Positions 7,142 to 14,375 are shown, numbered from the stretch's first letter. The stretch is DNA of 29,018 nt from an uncultured Clostridia bacterium (GCA_937915065.1 CALDMR010000050.1:1-29018); one strand, 5' to 3'. Translations and numbers: made by a program. Notes: a model not told the origin generated them from the sequence alone.

Positions 7142-8266
7142 AGTGAAGAAACAATTGTAACTGGAGGCACCGAGGATTTTGCCAAAATGCTCGAGGAGTC
7201 CTTCAAAACTTTAAATACAGGAGATAAGGTAACTGGTATTGTCACCGCAATTACCCCCACCGAGATTCAGGTCGACCTGGGCACCAAGCAGGCCGGTTAT
7301 ATTCCTGTGGGCGAGCTGAGCGATGATCCTTCCGTGAAGCCCGAGGAGATCGTGAAGGTTGGCGACGAGATCGAGACTTATGTTGTCCGCGTCAACGATG
7401 TGGAAGGCTATGCTACTTTGTCCAAGAAGCGCCTGGATACCGTGAAGATGTGGGAAACCATCGAGACGGCCAAGGAAGAGAAGACCACTCTCGAGGGTGT
7501 GGTTACCGAGGAGAACAAGGGCGGCATCGTCGTGTCTGTTAAGGGTATCCGCGTGTTTGTGCCCGCTTCTCAGAGCGGTCTGCCCAGAAATGCGGAGATG
7601 AGCGAGCTGCTCAAGCAGAAGGTGCAGCTGCGCATTACCGAAGTCAACCGTGCCCGCCGCCGCGTGGTCGGTTCTATCCGTGCTGTGCAGTATGAGGCTC
7701 GTCAGGCTGCTGCAGAGGCTATCTGGGCAGAGATCGAGGCTGGCAAGAGATATAGCGGCACCGTGAAGTCTCTGACTTCCTATGGCGCATTCGTCGATAT
7801 CGGCGGGGTGGATGGCATGGTACATATTTCCGAGCTGTCCTGGAGCCGCATCAAGCATCCTTCCGAAGTGGTTTCTGTGGGCGATCAGGTCGAGGTTTAC
7901 GTGATTTCCGCCGATAAGGAAAAGCACAAGATCTCCCTGGGCCTGAAGGATCGCAGCGTGGATCCCTGGGACAAGTTTGTTGCCACCTTCCATGTGGGCG
8001 ATGTGGCAACTGTCAAGGTTGTGAAGCTGATGACCTTCGGCGCTTTTGCTGAAGTGATCCCCGGTGTGGACGGCCTGATCCATATTTCTCAGATTGCTGA
8101 CCGCCGCATTGAAAAGCCCGCCGATGTCTTGTCTGAGGGCCAGGAAGTGGATGCAAAGATCATCGCTATCGATGAGGAGAACAAGAAGATCTCCCTGAGC
8201 ATCCGCGCCCTGCTGCAGGGTGAAGACGAAGCTGAGGTTGAGGACGTTCCTGCTGAGGAAGTTTGA
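7139..8266 (+). CDS. rpsA: 30S ribosomal protein S1 (S1 half of the IspH-RpsA fusion)
   Basis: Counted from the internal ATG this part has 375 residues with four S1 RNA-binding repeats, at about 28-98, 116-183, 204-271 and 286-356. Repeats 3 and 4 carry the clearest signatures (YSGTVKSLTSYGAFVDIGGVDGMVHISELS; MTFGAFAEVIPGVDGLIHISQI). The tail is acidic. S1 helps mRNA binding to the 30S subunit; clostridial members have four repeats instead of the six in E. coli. Lysine is nearly always AAG and arginine mostly CGC here, unlike neighbouring genes, as expected for a highly expressed ribosomal gene. In related organisms it is usually read as the C-terminal part of a fusion with IspH; the upstream frame is open into it. 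It ends before a strong terminator. Confidence 0.9.
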   Translation: MSEETIVTGGTEDFAKMLEESFKTLNTGDKVTGIVTAITPTEIQVDLGTKQAGYIPVGELSDDPSVKPEEIVKVGDEIETYVVRVNDVEGYATLSKKRLDTVKMWETIETAKEEKTTLEGVVTEENKGGIVVSVKGIRVFVPASQSGLPRNAEMSELLKQKVQLRITEVNRARRRVVGSIRAVQYEARQAAAEAIWAEIEAGKRYSGTVKSLTSYGAFVDIGGVDGMVHISELSWSRIKHPSEVVSVGDQVEVYVISADKEKHKISLGLKDRSVDPWDKFVATFHVGDVATVKVVKLMTFGAFAEVIPGVDGLIHISQIADRRIEKPADVLSEGQEVDAKIIAIDEENKKISLSIRALLQGEDEAEVEDVPAEEV

Positions 8267-8287
8267 GTCTCGCAGTATAAGTGATAG

Positions 8288-8328
8288 AAAGCGCTCTCTC
8301 CGGTTGATGCCGGAGGGAGCGCTTTTTT
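8288..8328 (+). terminator. Rho-independent terminator after ispH-rpsA
   Basis: The arms 8288-8303 (AAAGCGCTCTCTCCGG) and 8310-8325 form a 16-bp stem with one G-U pair around the loop TTGATG, followed by six Ts (8323-8328). It closes the RpiR to rpsA operon. Confidence 0.95.
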
Positions 8329-8331
8329 GAT

Positions 8332-8361
8332 TTGAAATGGCAAAGAAATATGTAATATAAT
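8332..8361 (+). promoter_or_regulatory. Candidate promoter P1 upstream of the CarD gene
   Basis: TTGAAA (8332-8337) and TATAAT (8356-8361) are spaced by 18 nt, directly after the rpsA terminator in an AT-rich stretch. Transcription would give a leader of about 130 nt before the CarD start. Confidence 0.5.
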
Positions 8362-8400
8362 CATAAAAGAGAAAAAAACAGCAAAATAGCGGTAAATATA

Positions 8401-8428
8401 TTGCAATATTTTTTCAATGCTTTATAAT
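8401..8428 (+). promoter_or_regulatory. Candidate promoter P2 upstream of the CarD gene
   Basis: TTGCAA (8401-8406), 16-nt spacer, perfect TATAAT (8423-8428). This is closer to the gene than P1, and both could be used. The 8330-8450 region is the most AT-rich stretch of the window. Confidence 0.5.
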
Positions 8429-8496
8429 AAAATTAACCAATATGCAGCAAAGGAGTTTTCGCGGTCTGAGTGATTGAATGATAATGAGGTGAAAAA

Positions 8497-8982
8497 ATGT
8501 ATTTTGTCGGAGACAAAGTCGTGCATCCCATGCATGGCGCTGGAAGGATCGAAAGCATTGTGCATGAGAAGATCGGTGGCGCCTATCACGACTATTATGT
8601 GTTCAAAATGCCGATGAACGGTTTGGTTTTGAAAATCCCGACGAATAGTATCAGCGCGATTGGGATTCGTCCCGTTGAAAGTCCCGAGCAAATTGAGGCG
8701 GTTTTTTTTATGCTGCCGCGTATGCCTGTGGAGATGAGCGGGAATTGGAACCGGCGGTATCGTGAAAACCTCGAACGCTTAAAGAGCGGCGACCCGATGG
8801 AGGTGGCGGCTGTGATCAAAGGCTTGATGTGCCGGGATCAGCAGCGGGGCCTGTCCACTGGCGAGCGCAAAATGCTATATGTTGCAAAACAGATTTTGAT
8901 TTCTGAAGTCAGCCTGGCGGAGGATTTGGATTATAAATCCGTAGAACAGCGGATCAACGACGCTGTAAAGCCCCAGGCATAA
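8497..8982 (+). CDS. CarD family transcriptional regulator
   Basis: A 161-residue protein. Residues 1-60 form the CarD/TRCF RNA-polymerase-interacting domain (MYFVGDKVVHPMHGAGRIESI, then YYVFKMPMNGLVLKIPTNS), and the helical C-terminal part (about 70-155) resembles the DNA-binding region of CarD. CarD proteins bind the beta subunit and stabilise open promoter complexes, influencing rRNA and stress transcription. ATG at 8497 follows GAGGTGA (8486-8492). It has its own promoter region and heads the ispD-ispF group. A CarD gene placed before ispD is a frequent arrangement in Firmicutes. Confidence 0.9.
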   Translation: MYFVGDKVVHPMHGAGRIESIVHEKIGGAYHDYYVFKMPMNGLVLKIPTNSISAIGIRPVESPEQIEAVFFMLPRMPVEMSGNWNRRYRENLERLKSGDPMEVAAVIKGLMCRDQQRGLSTGERKMLYVAKQILISEVSLAEDLDYKSVEQRINDAVKPQA

Positions 8983-9009
8983 GGATTAGGAAAGGATGTA
9001 CCCAAGCCC

Positions 9010-9744
9010 ATGGGATTGTTTTCTAAATTGTTGGATAAGGCGCAAAATACGCGCCCCTATTGTTCTGCGCTGGTCCCTGCGGCCGGCGCATCTTCCCGTA
9101 TGGAGGGGCAGGATAAACTGCTGCTGTATCTGGGTGGACGGCCGGTTCTGGCCCGGACATTGCAGGCCTTGGATCAGTGCCCGCTGATCGACGAAATTGT
9201 TGTGGCAACGCGGCAGGAAAGCATTTTGAAAATTGCGGATCTGTGTCGGGAATATGAGATAAAAACGCCTTTGAAAATCATCGAAGGCGGCGCTACCCGT
9301 GCAGAAAGCGTGCTGCATGCCGCTATGAACGCCGACCCCAGGGCGGAATTCTTTGCGGTGCACGACGGGGCGCGGCCGTTGGTGGAGCAGGAGCTGATTG
9401 CGGCAGTGATTCGCAAGGCTTATCAGTGCGCTGCGGCGGCTCCGGCTACTCCGGTGAAAGATACGATTAAAATCGTTACTGACGGAGACGTTGTGGATCA
9501 CACACCGCCCCGCAGTACCCTTTATGCAGTGCAGACGCCCCAGGTGTTTGATGCGAGCCTGTTGAAGGCGGCGCTGCAAGCCGCTGCGGAGAAGAATGCG
9601 GAGATCACCGACGACTGCAGCGCCGTGGAGCAGTTGGGTAAAGTGGTTTATCTGGTGGATGGATCCTATGAAAATATTAAGATCACCACGCCCGTGGATC
9701 TTGCCATTGGCGAGAAAATTTTGGAACTGCGGGGTGATCTTTGA
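9010..9744 (+). CDS. ispD: 2-C-methyl-D-erythritol 4-phosphate cytidylyltransferase
   Basis: A 244-residue enzyme that joins CTP and MEP to give CDP-ME, third step of the MEP pathway. Visible motifs: PAAGASSRM (nucleotide binding), a lysine in GQDKLLL, HDGARPLV, PVKDTIK, QTPQVF, TDDCSAVE and the C-terminal GSYENIKITTPVDL. About 15 residues precede the catalytic core, slightly longer than usual. ATG at 9010 has AAAGGATG (8991-8998) upstream at a rather long distance. The stop overlaps the ispF start in TGATG, so the two are coupled. Substrate CTP supply depends on Cmk, which is broken in this window. Confidence 0.95.
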   Translation: MGLFSKLLDKAQNTRPYCSALVPAAGASSRMEGQDKLLLYLGGRPVLARTLQALDQCPLIDEIVVATRQESILKIADLCREYEIKTPLKIIEGGATRAESVLHAAMNADPRAEFFAVHDGARPLVEQELIAAVIRKAYQCAAAAPATPVKDTIKIVTDGDVVDHTPPRSTLYAVQTPQVFDASLLKAALQAAAEKNAEITDDCSAVEQLGKVVYLVDGSYENIKITTPVDLAIGEKILELRGDL

Positions 9745-10229
9745 TGACGGGGCTGCGGATTGGGCATGGGTATGATGTGCACCGTCTGGTAGAAGGGCGC
9801 CCGTTGATCCTGGGCGGCGTGGAGATCCCTTTTGAGCGGGGCTTGCTGGGCCATTCGGATGCGGACGTGCTGCTGCATGCTGTGATGGATGCCCTGTTGG
9901 GCGCCGCTGCGCTGGGGGATATCGGAAAGCTGTTTCCCGATCATGATGACCGCTTTCTGAACATTTCCAGCTTGATTTTATTGGAACACACGGCGGAGGC
10001 CTTGGAACAAGCAGGGTACTCTGTGGTGAATATAGATGCCACTGTGGTGGCGCAAAAACCAAAAATTGCGCCGTATCTGGAACAAATGCGGCGCAACATT
10101 TCCGAAACTCTGGGGGTTTCTTTGGAACAGGTCAGCGTGAAGGGGACGACGGAGGAGAAGCTCGGCTTTACGGGCGACGGTTCCGGCATTGCCTGCCATG
10201 CGGTATGCCTGATTGAACGGAAAGAATAA
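9744..10229 (+). CDS. ispF: 2-C-methyl-D-erythritol 2,4-cyclodiphosphate synthase
   Basis: A 161-residue enzyme that cyclises CDP-ME 2-phosphate to MEcPP with release of CMP, fifth step of the MEP pathway; active as a trimer with a zinc ion. Motifs: IGHGYDVHRL with the metal-binding Asp and His, GLLGHSDADVLLHAVMDALLGAAALGDIG, FPD, and the C-terminal KGTTEEKLGFTG. Length is standard. It starts inside the ispD stop (TGATG). A terminator-like hairpin follows within 4 nt of the stop. Confidence 0.96.
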   Translation: MTGLRIGHGYDVHRLVEGRPLILGGVEIPFERGLLGHSDADVLLHAVMDALLGAAALGDIGKLFPDHDDRFLNISSLILLEHTAEALEQAGYSVVNIDATVVAQKPKIAPYLEQMRRNISETLGVSLEQVSVKGTTEEKLGFTGDGSGIACHAVCLIERKE

Positions 10230-10232
10230 GGG

Positions 10233-10276
10233 TGTGCAGATTGTTGATGGGGATTCGACAATCTGCACATTTTTTC
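10233..10276 (+). terminator. Rho-independent terminator after ispF
   Basis: TGTGCAGATTGTTG (10233-10246) pairs with CGACAATCTGCACA (10256-10269), 14 bp with one G-U pair and a 9-nt loop, followed by Ts (10270-10275). The DUF3343 gene starts only 36 nt later and no clear promoter is seen between, so partial readthrough or an unseen promoter is likely. Confidence 0.85.
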
Positions 10277-10311
10277 TGCCGCCCCATACCATGATAGGGG
10301 AGGCGATTTTT

Positions 10312-10572
10312 ATGCAAACATATTGGATCATTTGCCGCTCCATTACCTTTGCGCAGCGTGTATCCCATGTCCTTTATCGCGCAGGGGTAGGGCACCAGAT
10401 GCTGCGCCTGCCGGCAGGACTGCTGAAAAGCGGCTGCGGTTATGCTGTCAAGGTGCGTGAAGAGCGGGTGGAGCAGGCTATGAGTGCGCTGCGGCGGGAA
10501 AATCTGCGCCCTGCGGCGCTGTATTTGGAATGTGACGGCCGGTATCAAGAGGTGCGCTATGATTTATCTTGA
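10312..10572 (+). CDS. DUF3343 (putative Se/S carrier-like) small protein
   Basis: An 86-residue protein. ATG at 10312 is chosen because AGGGGAGG (10296-10302 region) lies well placed before it. The pattern matches DUF3343: a YWIICRSITFAQRVSHVLYRAG helix-strand start, then LRLPAGLLKSGCGYAVKV with the conserved cysteine at 42, as in the family's (S)SCG motif. DUF3343 proteins are described as possible sulfur or selenium carriers because they often sit next to cysteine-desulfurase-like genes, as here: the next gene starts 14 nt inside this one. The function is not proven. Confidence 0.8.
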   Translation: MQTYWIICRSITFAQRVSHVLYRAGVGHQMLRLPAGLLKSGCGYAVKVREERVEQAMSALRRENLRPAALYLECDGRYQEVRYDLS

Positions 10573-11695
10573 TGCTGCGGCCACAACCTTTCAAAAGCCG
10601 TCGGCAGTGGCACGGGCCGTCAACCGTGCCTTTTCAACTATGACTACGCCGGGACGCGGCGGATACCGTGCAGCGGAACTGGCTGCTGAAACGGTGTTTC
10701 AGTGCCGGAGCGAGGCGGCGGCGCTGTTTCATGTGCCGTCGGAAGAACAGGTAATTCTGACTTCCTGTGCGACCCATGGGCTGAATATTGCCATCAAAAG
10801 TCTGGTTCGCCCGGGAGATACCGTGGTTGTTTCAGGGTATGAGCACAATGCGGTGATGCGGCCGCTGCACAGCATTGATAATATCCGCATCAAGGTTGCT
10901 TCCGCTCCTGCTTTCGACCAGGCTGCTATGGTACGCGCTTTTGAGCGGCTGCTGACGGAAGAAGTTCGGGCGGCGGTATGTACGCATGTGTCCAATGTCT
11001 GCGGTTTTGTGCTGCCGATGGAGCAGATTGCGGCTCTTTGCCGCAGCCGGGGAATTCCTTTGATTATTGATGCGTCCCAATCTGCCGGTGTACTGCCGGT
11101 GGATCTGCAGGAAAGCGGGGCTGCTTTTATTGGGATGCCGGGGCACAAGGGACTGTATGGCCCCCAGGGGACAGGGATTTTGCTCTGCGCCAGAGATGAG
11201 GTGAAGCCCTTGATCGAAGGGGGGACTGGGAGCATGTCTGCCCTGCAGGAGATGCCGCCCTGTCTGCCGGATCGGTTGGAGGCAGGAACCCAGAATATTC
11301 CTGGTATCGCTGGGCTGCTGGAGGGCCTTCGCTTTGTGCGCCGGCTGGGAACGGAAACCATTGCGGCGCGGGAGCGCCGCCTGATACAAATACTGATCTC
11401 CGGGATGGAGACAATTCCGGGGGTGCGATTGCTGGCGGCTGAGAATCCGGACTGCCAGACGGGGGTGCTCTCCTTTTTGATAGACGGGATGGATTGCGAA
11501 GAAGCTGCGGTGCGCCTTGCCCAAAGGGGGGTAGCGCTGCGGGCGGGGCTTCACTGCGCGCCCCTGGCGCATAAAACGCTGGGAACATTGGATACCGGCA
11601 CGCTGCGGGCCAGCGTTTCAGCTTTCAGCAATGAACAGGAGATCCAGGTGTTTTTGGAAGATCTGAAGGGAATCTTACAAAGAAAAAAAGGGTGA
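10559..11695 (+). CDS. Cysteine desulfurase-like aminotransferase class V
   Basis: A 378-residue PLP enzyme of the NifS/IscS/Csd group, which takes sulfur (or selenium) from cysteine (selenocysteine). Motifs: YLDAAATTFQKP at the N-terminus, TSCATHGLNIA, EHNAV with His96, the PLP-binding DASQSAG (Asp171, Gln174), GMPGHKGLYGPQGTG with the Schiff-base Lys197, and RAGLHCAPLAHKTLG with the likely persulfide Cys333. The RxGxHCA loop resembles the SufS/CsdA type II group. ATG at 10559 follows AAGAGG and overlaps the DUF3343 gene. The acceptor protein is unknown; the neighbour is a candidate. No iscU or sufU is seen in the window. Confidence 0.87.
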   Translation: MIYLDAAATTFQKPSAVARAVNRAFSTMTTPGRGGYRAAELAAETVFQCRSEAAALFHVPSEEQVILTSCATHGLNIAIKSLVRPGDTVVVSGYEHNAVMRPLHSIDNIRIKVASAPAFDQAAMVRAFERLLTEEVRAAVCTHVSNVCGFVLPMEQIAALCRSRGIPLIIDASQSAGVLPVDLQESGAAFIGMPGHKGLYGPQGTGILLCARDEVKPLIEGGTGSMSALQEMPPCLPDRLEAGTQNIPGIAGLLEGLRFVRRLGTETIAARERRLIQILISGMETIPGVRLLAAENPDCQTGVLSFLIDGMDCEEAAVRLAQRGVALRAGLHCAPLAHKTLGTLDTGTLRASVSAFSNEQEIQVFLEDLKGILQRKKG

Positions 11696-11720
11696 TCGGG
11701 TGTTTTTAAGCCGTTTTTCG

Positions 11721-11749
11721 TTGCATTTATCCCTGGAATAAGGTATAAT
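11721..11749 (+). promoter_or_regulatory. Candidate promoter for the cdaA operon
   Basis: TTGCAT (11721-11726), 17-nt spacer, perfect TATAAT (11744-11749). A second TATAAT occurs at 11763-11768 without a matching -35. The site lies in the only AT-rich gap (11696-11804) before cdaA. Confidence 0.55.
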
Positions 11750-11804
11750 ATAACATCAATCCTATAATAGCCGCAGAATTGTTTGAAATCAGGGGAATGA
11801 AGCT

Positions 11805-12698
11805 ATGGAAGTGCTGTCCAGCATCTATGATATGGCCGTGAACTATCTGATGATGATCAGAGTTACCGACGTGATTGACATGGCGATTATTGCGTTTGTT
11901 GTATACAACATTTTGATCCGCCTGCGGTCTACCACGTCGGTCCGCATTTTGCAGGGCGTGCTGGTTCTGCTGCTGATCATGTGGCTTTCCATGCAGCTGA
12001 ATCTGCGCAGTATCAATTTCCTGCTGAGCCATGCAGTTTAGTGGGGCGTTCTGGCGCTGGTTATTATTTTTCAGCCGGAGCTGCGCCGGGCGTTGGAAAA
12101 AATCGGAAGCAGCACCGGTATCAAGCAGATGTTTATTCGGGAAGAATCTCTGCCTGTGGTGGAGCAGGCCATTCAGGAAACGGTTTCGGCCTGTGTGGAT
12201 ATGTCCCAGAGCCGCACGGGTGCGCTGATTGTATTTGAACGGGAGATCTATTTGGACGAGATCCTGCGCAGCGGGACAAAGATCAACGCAGATGTGTCCA
12301 GCGAGCTGCTCAAGAATGTATTTTTCATCCACGCACCGATGCACGACGGCGCAGCCATTGTGAGGGGAGGACGGCTGCTGGGGGCGGGATGTATGCTTCC
12401 ACTGTCCAAGAATGTGAATCTCAGCCGTGATCTGGGTATGCGGCACCGTGCCGGCATTGGTATCAGTGAAAATTCAGATGCGGTGGTGGTCCTGGTCTCT
12501 GAGGAGACGGGGGCCATCTCCGCTGCGGTGGACGGCAGCCTGCGCCGTCACCTCACTGCTGAAACGCTGGAGAAGTTCCTGCGCAATGAATTGATTCCCC
12601 ATACTGCTGTGCCGGAACAAAAGCGGACGCTGTGGGGCGGATTGTCCAGCCTGCGGGGCATGGTGGCAAGAAATGGAGAAAACCATGAAAAACAGTAA
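11805..12698 (+). pseudogene. cdaA: Diadenylate cyclase CdaA with an in-frame TAG at codon 79
   Basis: CdaA makes c-di-AMP from two ATP at the membrane. ATG 11805 follows AGGGGAA. Residues 1-78 contain three hydrophobic segments, as in CdaA; codon 79 is TAG (12039-12041). The same frame then continues perfectly with WGVLALVIIFQPELRRALE, matching the family across the stop, and the DAC domain follows with the catalytic DGA (181-183) and RHR (213-215). Total length with the stop read as an amino acid would be 297 residues, normal for the family. B. subtilis CdaA has Thr at this position and many clostridial proteins have a polar residue such as Gln, so CAG to TAG is the simplest change. Read as given, only a 78-residue membrane fragment is made. 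It overlaps cdaR. Confidence 0.92.
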
Positions 12699-13920
12699 AT
12701 CGCAAAAAGCAATTTATCTTGTAATCTCCGTGCTGATCGCGGTAGTTTTCTGGCTGTATGTGGACAATTTGGGCGCATATGAATCAGAAACCCGGCTGTA
12801 TAATGTGCCTGTGACTTTTATTGGCGAGAACGAAGAATTGGCTGACCGGGGACTGATGCTGATTTCCGGGGGCGATACCACCATCGATCTTCGCCTGCAG
12901 GGCCGGCGGCAAGTGATCGCAGCGGTCAATAAGAACAATATCCGGGTGTTGGTGGATGTGCGTAATCTCACTTCCTTGGGCGCCCAAAACTTGGACTATA
13001 CCATCAGTTATCCAAGCAATGTGTCGCCCACTTCAGTTACGATTTCATGGGCCAGCATGTATAAGATCCCCGTAGAAGTTGGAGAATTGCACAGCAAAAC
13101 CGTTCAAATTGTCACCCAAGTCAATGGTTCTGTGCCGGACGGCTATATGCTGCATGAGTGCGTTGCCACGCCGGAAACACTGACTGTCAGCGGCACAGAG
13201 GAAGATGTAGCCCAGGTGGATCATGCGCTGGTGACGGTGGAACTGCATAATGCCACCGATTCTTACAGCGAATATTTGACCTATACATTGATAGATACCC
13301 AGGGGAATGCCATGGATCGGAGCAGGCTGCGCTGCAGCGAAGATAAGGTTCGGGGGGAGATCCCGGTGGTTACATTGAAGGAACTGCCCTTGACTGTGGA
13401 ATTCGCAGAAAGCGGCGGCTCCCGGGCTTCGGACATCACCTATGAAATCTCGCCAAAGAGCGTAACGGTTTCCGGAGGAGAGAGTACGCTGAATAAGGTG
13501 GAGGAGATCGTGGTGGCCCAGATCGACCTGAGCCGGGTTCTGGGCGATGATACATTGAAATACGAAATTCCGCTGCCGGGCGGCTGCACCAATGAGAGCG
13601 GAACTGATACGGCGGAAGTAACGATCAAATTCAAAAATATAAAGACGGAAACCTATGAGTGCTCCAATATTTCCTTTGCCAATGTGCCGGAGGGCTATTC
13701 TGCCACCGCGATCACGCAGAAGCTGGATGTGACGCTGCGCGGAACACGCGCGGAGCTGGATAAGATCAGTGCCAGAAATATCCGTATTGTTGCGGATCTC
13801 AGCGACCTCTCTGCCGCTGCGGGCACTTACACGGTCAAGGCAAAGGTTTATGTGGACGGTGTGGAGAATACGGGCGCCATCGGAACCTACCAAATCGGAT
13901 ATCGCCTGAAAAAATCCTGA
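12685..13920 (+). CDS. cdaR: CdaA regulatory protein CdaR (YbbR domains)
   Basis: A 411-residue extracytoplasmic protein. One N-terminal membrane anchor (AIYLVISVLIAVVFWLYV, about residues 9-26) is followed by a series of about four YbbR repeats (for example VPVTFIGENEELADRG, LQGRRQVIAAV, IRVLVDVRNL; ITVSG-type strands recur at regular distance). CdaR binds and tunes CdaA in the membrane. ATG 12685 is chosen because GGAG (12675-12678) lies 6 nt before it; ATG 12673 is an alternative. It overlaps the end of cdaA by 14 nt, so its translation may depend on ribosomes from the cdaA frame, which end early at the TAG. Confidence 0.9.
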   Translation: MKNSKSQKAIYLVISVLIAVVFWLYVDNLGAYESETRLYNVPVTFIGENEELADRGLMLISGGDTTIDLRLQGRRQVIAAVNKNNIRVLVDVRNLTSLGAQNLDYTISYPSNVSPTSVTISWASMYKIPVEVGELHSKTVQIVTQVNGSVPDGYMLHECVATPETLTVSGTEEDVAQVDHALVTVELHNATDSYSEYLTYTLIDTQGNAMDRSRLRCSEDKVRGEIPVVTLKELPLTVEFAESGGSRASDITYEISPKSVTVSGGESTLNKVEEIVVAQIDLSRVLGDDTLKYEIPLPGGCTNESGTDTAEVTIKFKNIKTETYECSNISFANVPEGYSATAITQKLDVTLRGTRAELDKISARNIRIVADLSDLSAAAGTYTVKAKVYVDGVENTGAIGTYQIGYRLKKS

Positions 13921-13944
13921 TGCGCAAAGTGAGGATATGGTTTT

Positions 13945-14364
13945 ATGGAACAAATTGCAACGGTTGAAAAAATTGTTGATGCCGGACATGCTGAGATCAC
14001 AGTGCCGCGGCAGTCTGCCTGCGGGCACAACTGTGCGGATTGTGCCGGCTGCGGGATCGTGGCAGGCGGCTACAGTATTCACACAGTGGCACGCAACGGG
14101 ATCCAAGCCAAGCCCGGCGATAAAGTGGTGGTGGAGGGAAGCACCCGCAAGGTTCTTGGTGTGGCTGCCCTGGTATATGTGGTTCCCTTTGTGTGCTTTT
14201 TCCTGGGGTATGCGCTGGGGCACTTTGCCTTTTCGCTGGGCGACGGGCTCAGCGGGGCAGTGGGCATGGCTGCTTTTGCCCTGGGGCTCATCCCGGCGTT
14301 CCTGTATAACCGGTATGCGAAAAAAACGGGCACATTGCAGTATGATATTGTGCGTCTTCTCTGA
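13945..14364 (+). CDS. RseC/SoxR-reducing system family protein
   Basis: A 139-residue membrane protein. The N-terminal part has four close cysteines (26, 30, 33, 36) in SACGHNCADCAGCG, the RseC pattern, followed by a beta segment with PGDKVVVE and two membrane helices (about 69-90 and 100-125). RseC-like proteins are linked to electron transfer by Rnf/Rsx complexes, but no rnf gene is in the window and its partner here is unknown. The ATG at 13945 follows GAGGA. It lies 24 nt after cdaR. Confidence 0.82.
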   Translation: MEQIATVEKIVDAGHAEITVPRQSACGHNCADCAGCGIVAGGYSIHTVARNGIQAKPGDKVVVEGSTRKVLGVAALVYVVPFVCFFLGYALGHFAFSLGDGLSGAVGMAAFALGLIPAFLYNRYAKKTGTLQYDIVRLL

Positions 14365-14375
14365 ACGGAAGCGCG

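Larger units (their letters stand above)
6306..8266 (+). pseudogene. ispH: ispH-rpsA fusion gene with a frameshift near its start (IspH part)
   Basis: In many Clostridia one gene encodes IspH (4-hydroxy-3-methylbut-2-enyl diphosphate reductase, last step of the MEP pathway, [4Fe-4S]) fused to ribosomal protein S1. GTG 6306 starts KEIILAHSAGFCYG and then hits TGA at 6360-6362. One base back in phase, from 6350, the frame reads RRAVNLAEEAA and stays open to 8266. Families have GFC(Y/F)GVRRAV, so 4 nt (one Val codon plus one base) are missing around 6348-6351. The remaining IspH motifs are intact: IIHNAHVV, IIRSHGEA, STCPRV, QTTCTQKLF, DTICDATYKRQ with the third cluster cysteine, GDRQSANTRHL and LTAGASTPARII. 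Only the initiation part is out of frame, so a full IspH cannot be made from this sequence as given. IspD and IspF nearby show that the pathway is present. Confidence 0.88.

Noticed and set aside
8986..10062. Minus-strand open frame of 358 codons opposite ispD and ispF
   Set aside because: Shadow of two well-supported genes; no domain pattern or ribosome-binding site.
12093..12698. Separate gene starting at TTG 12093 as a soluble diadenylate cyclase
   Set aside because: No ribosome-binding site precedes it, and the conserved WGVLALVIIFQPELRR before it belongs to the same protein; better read as cdaA with an internal stop.
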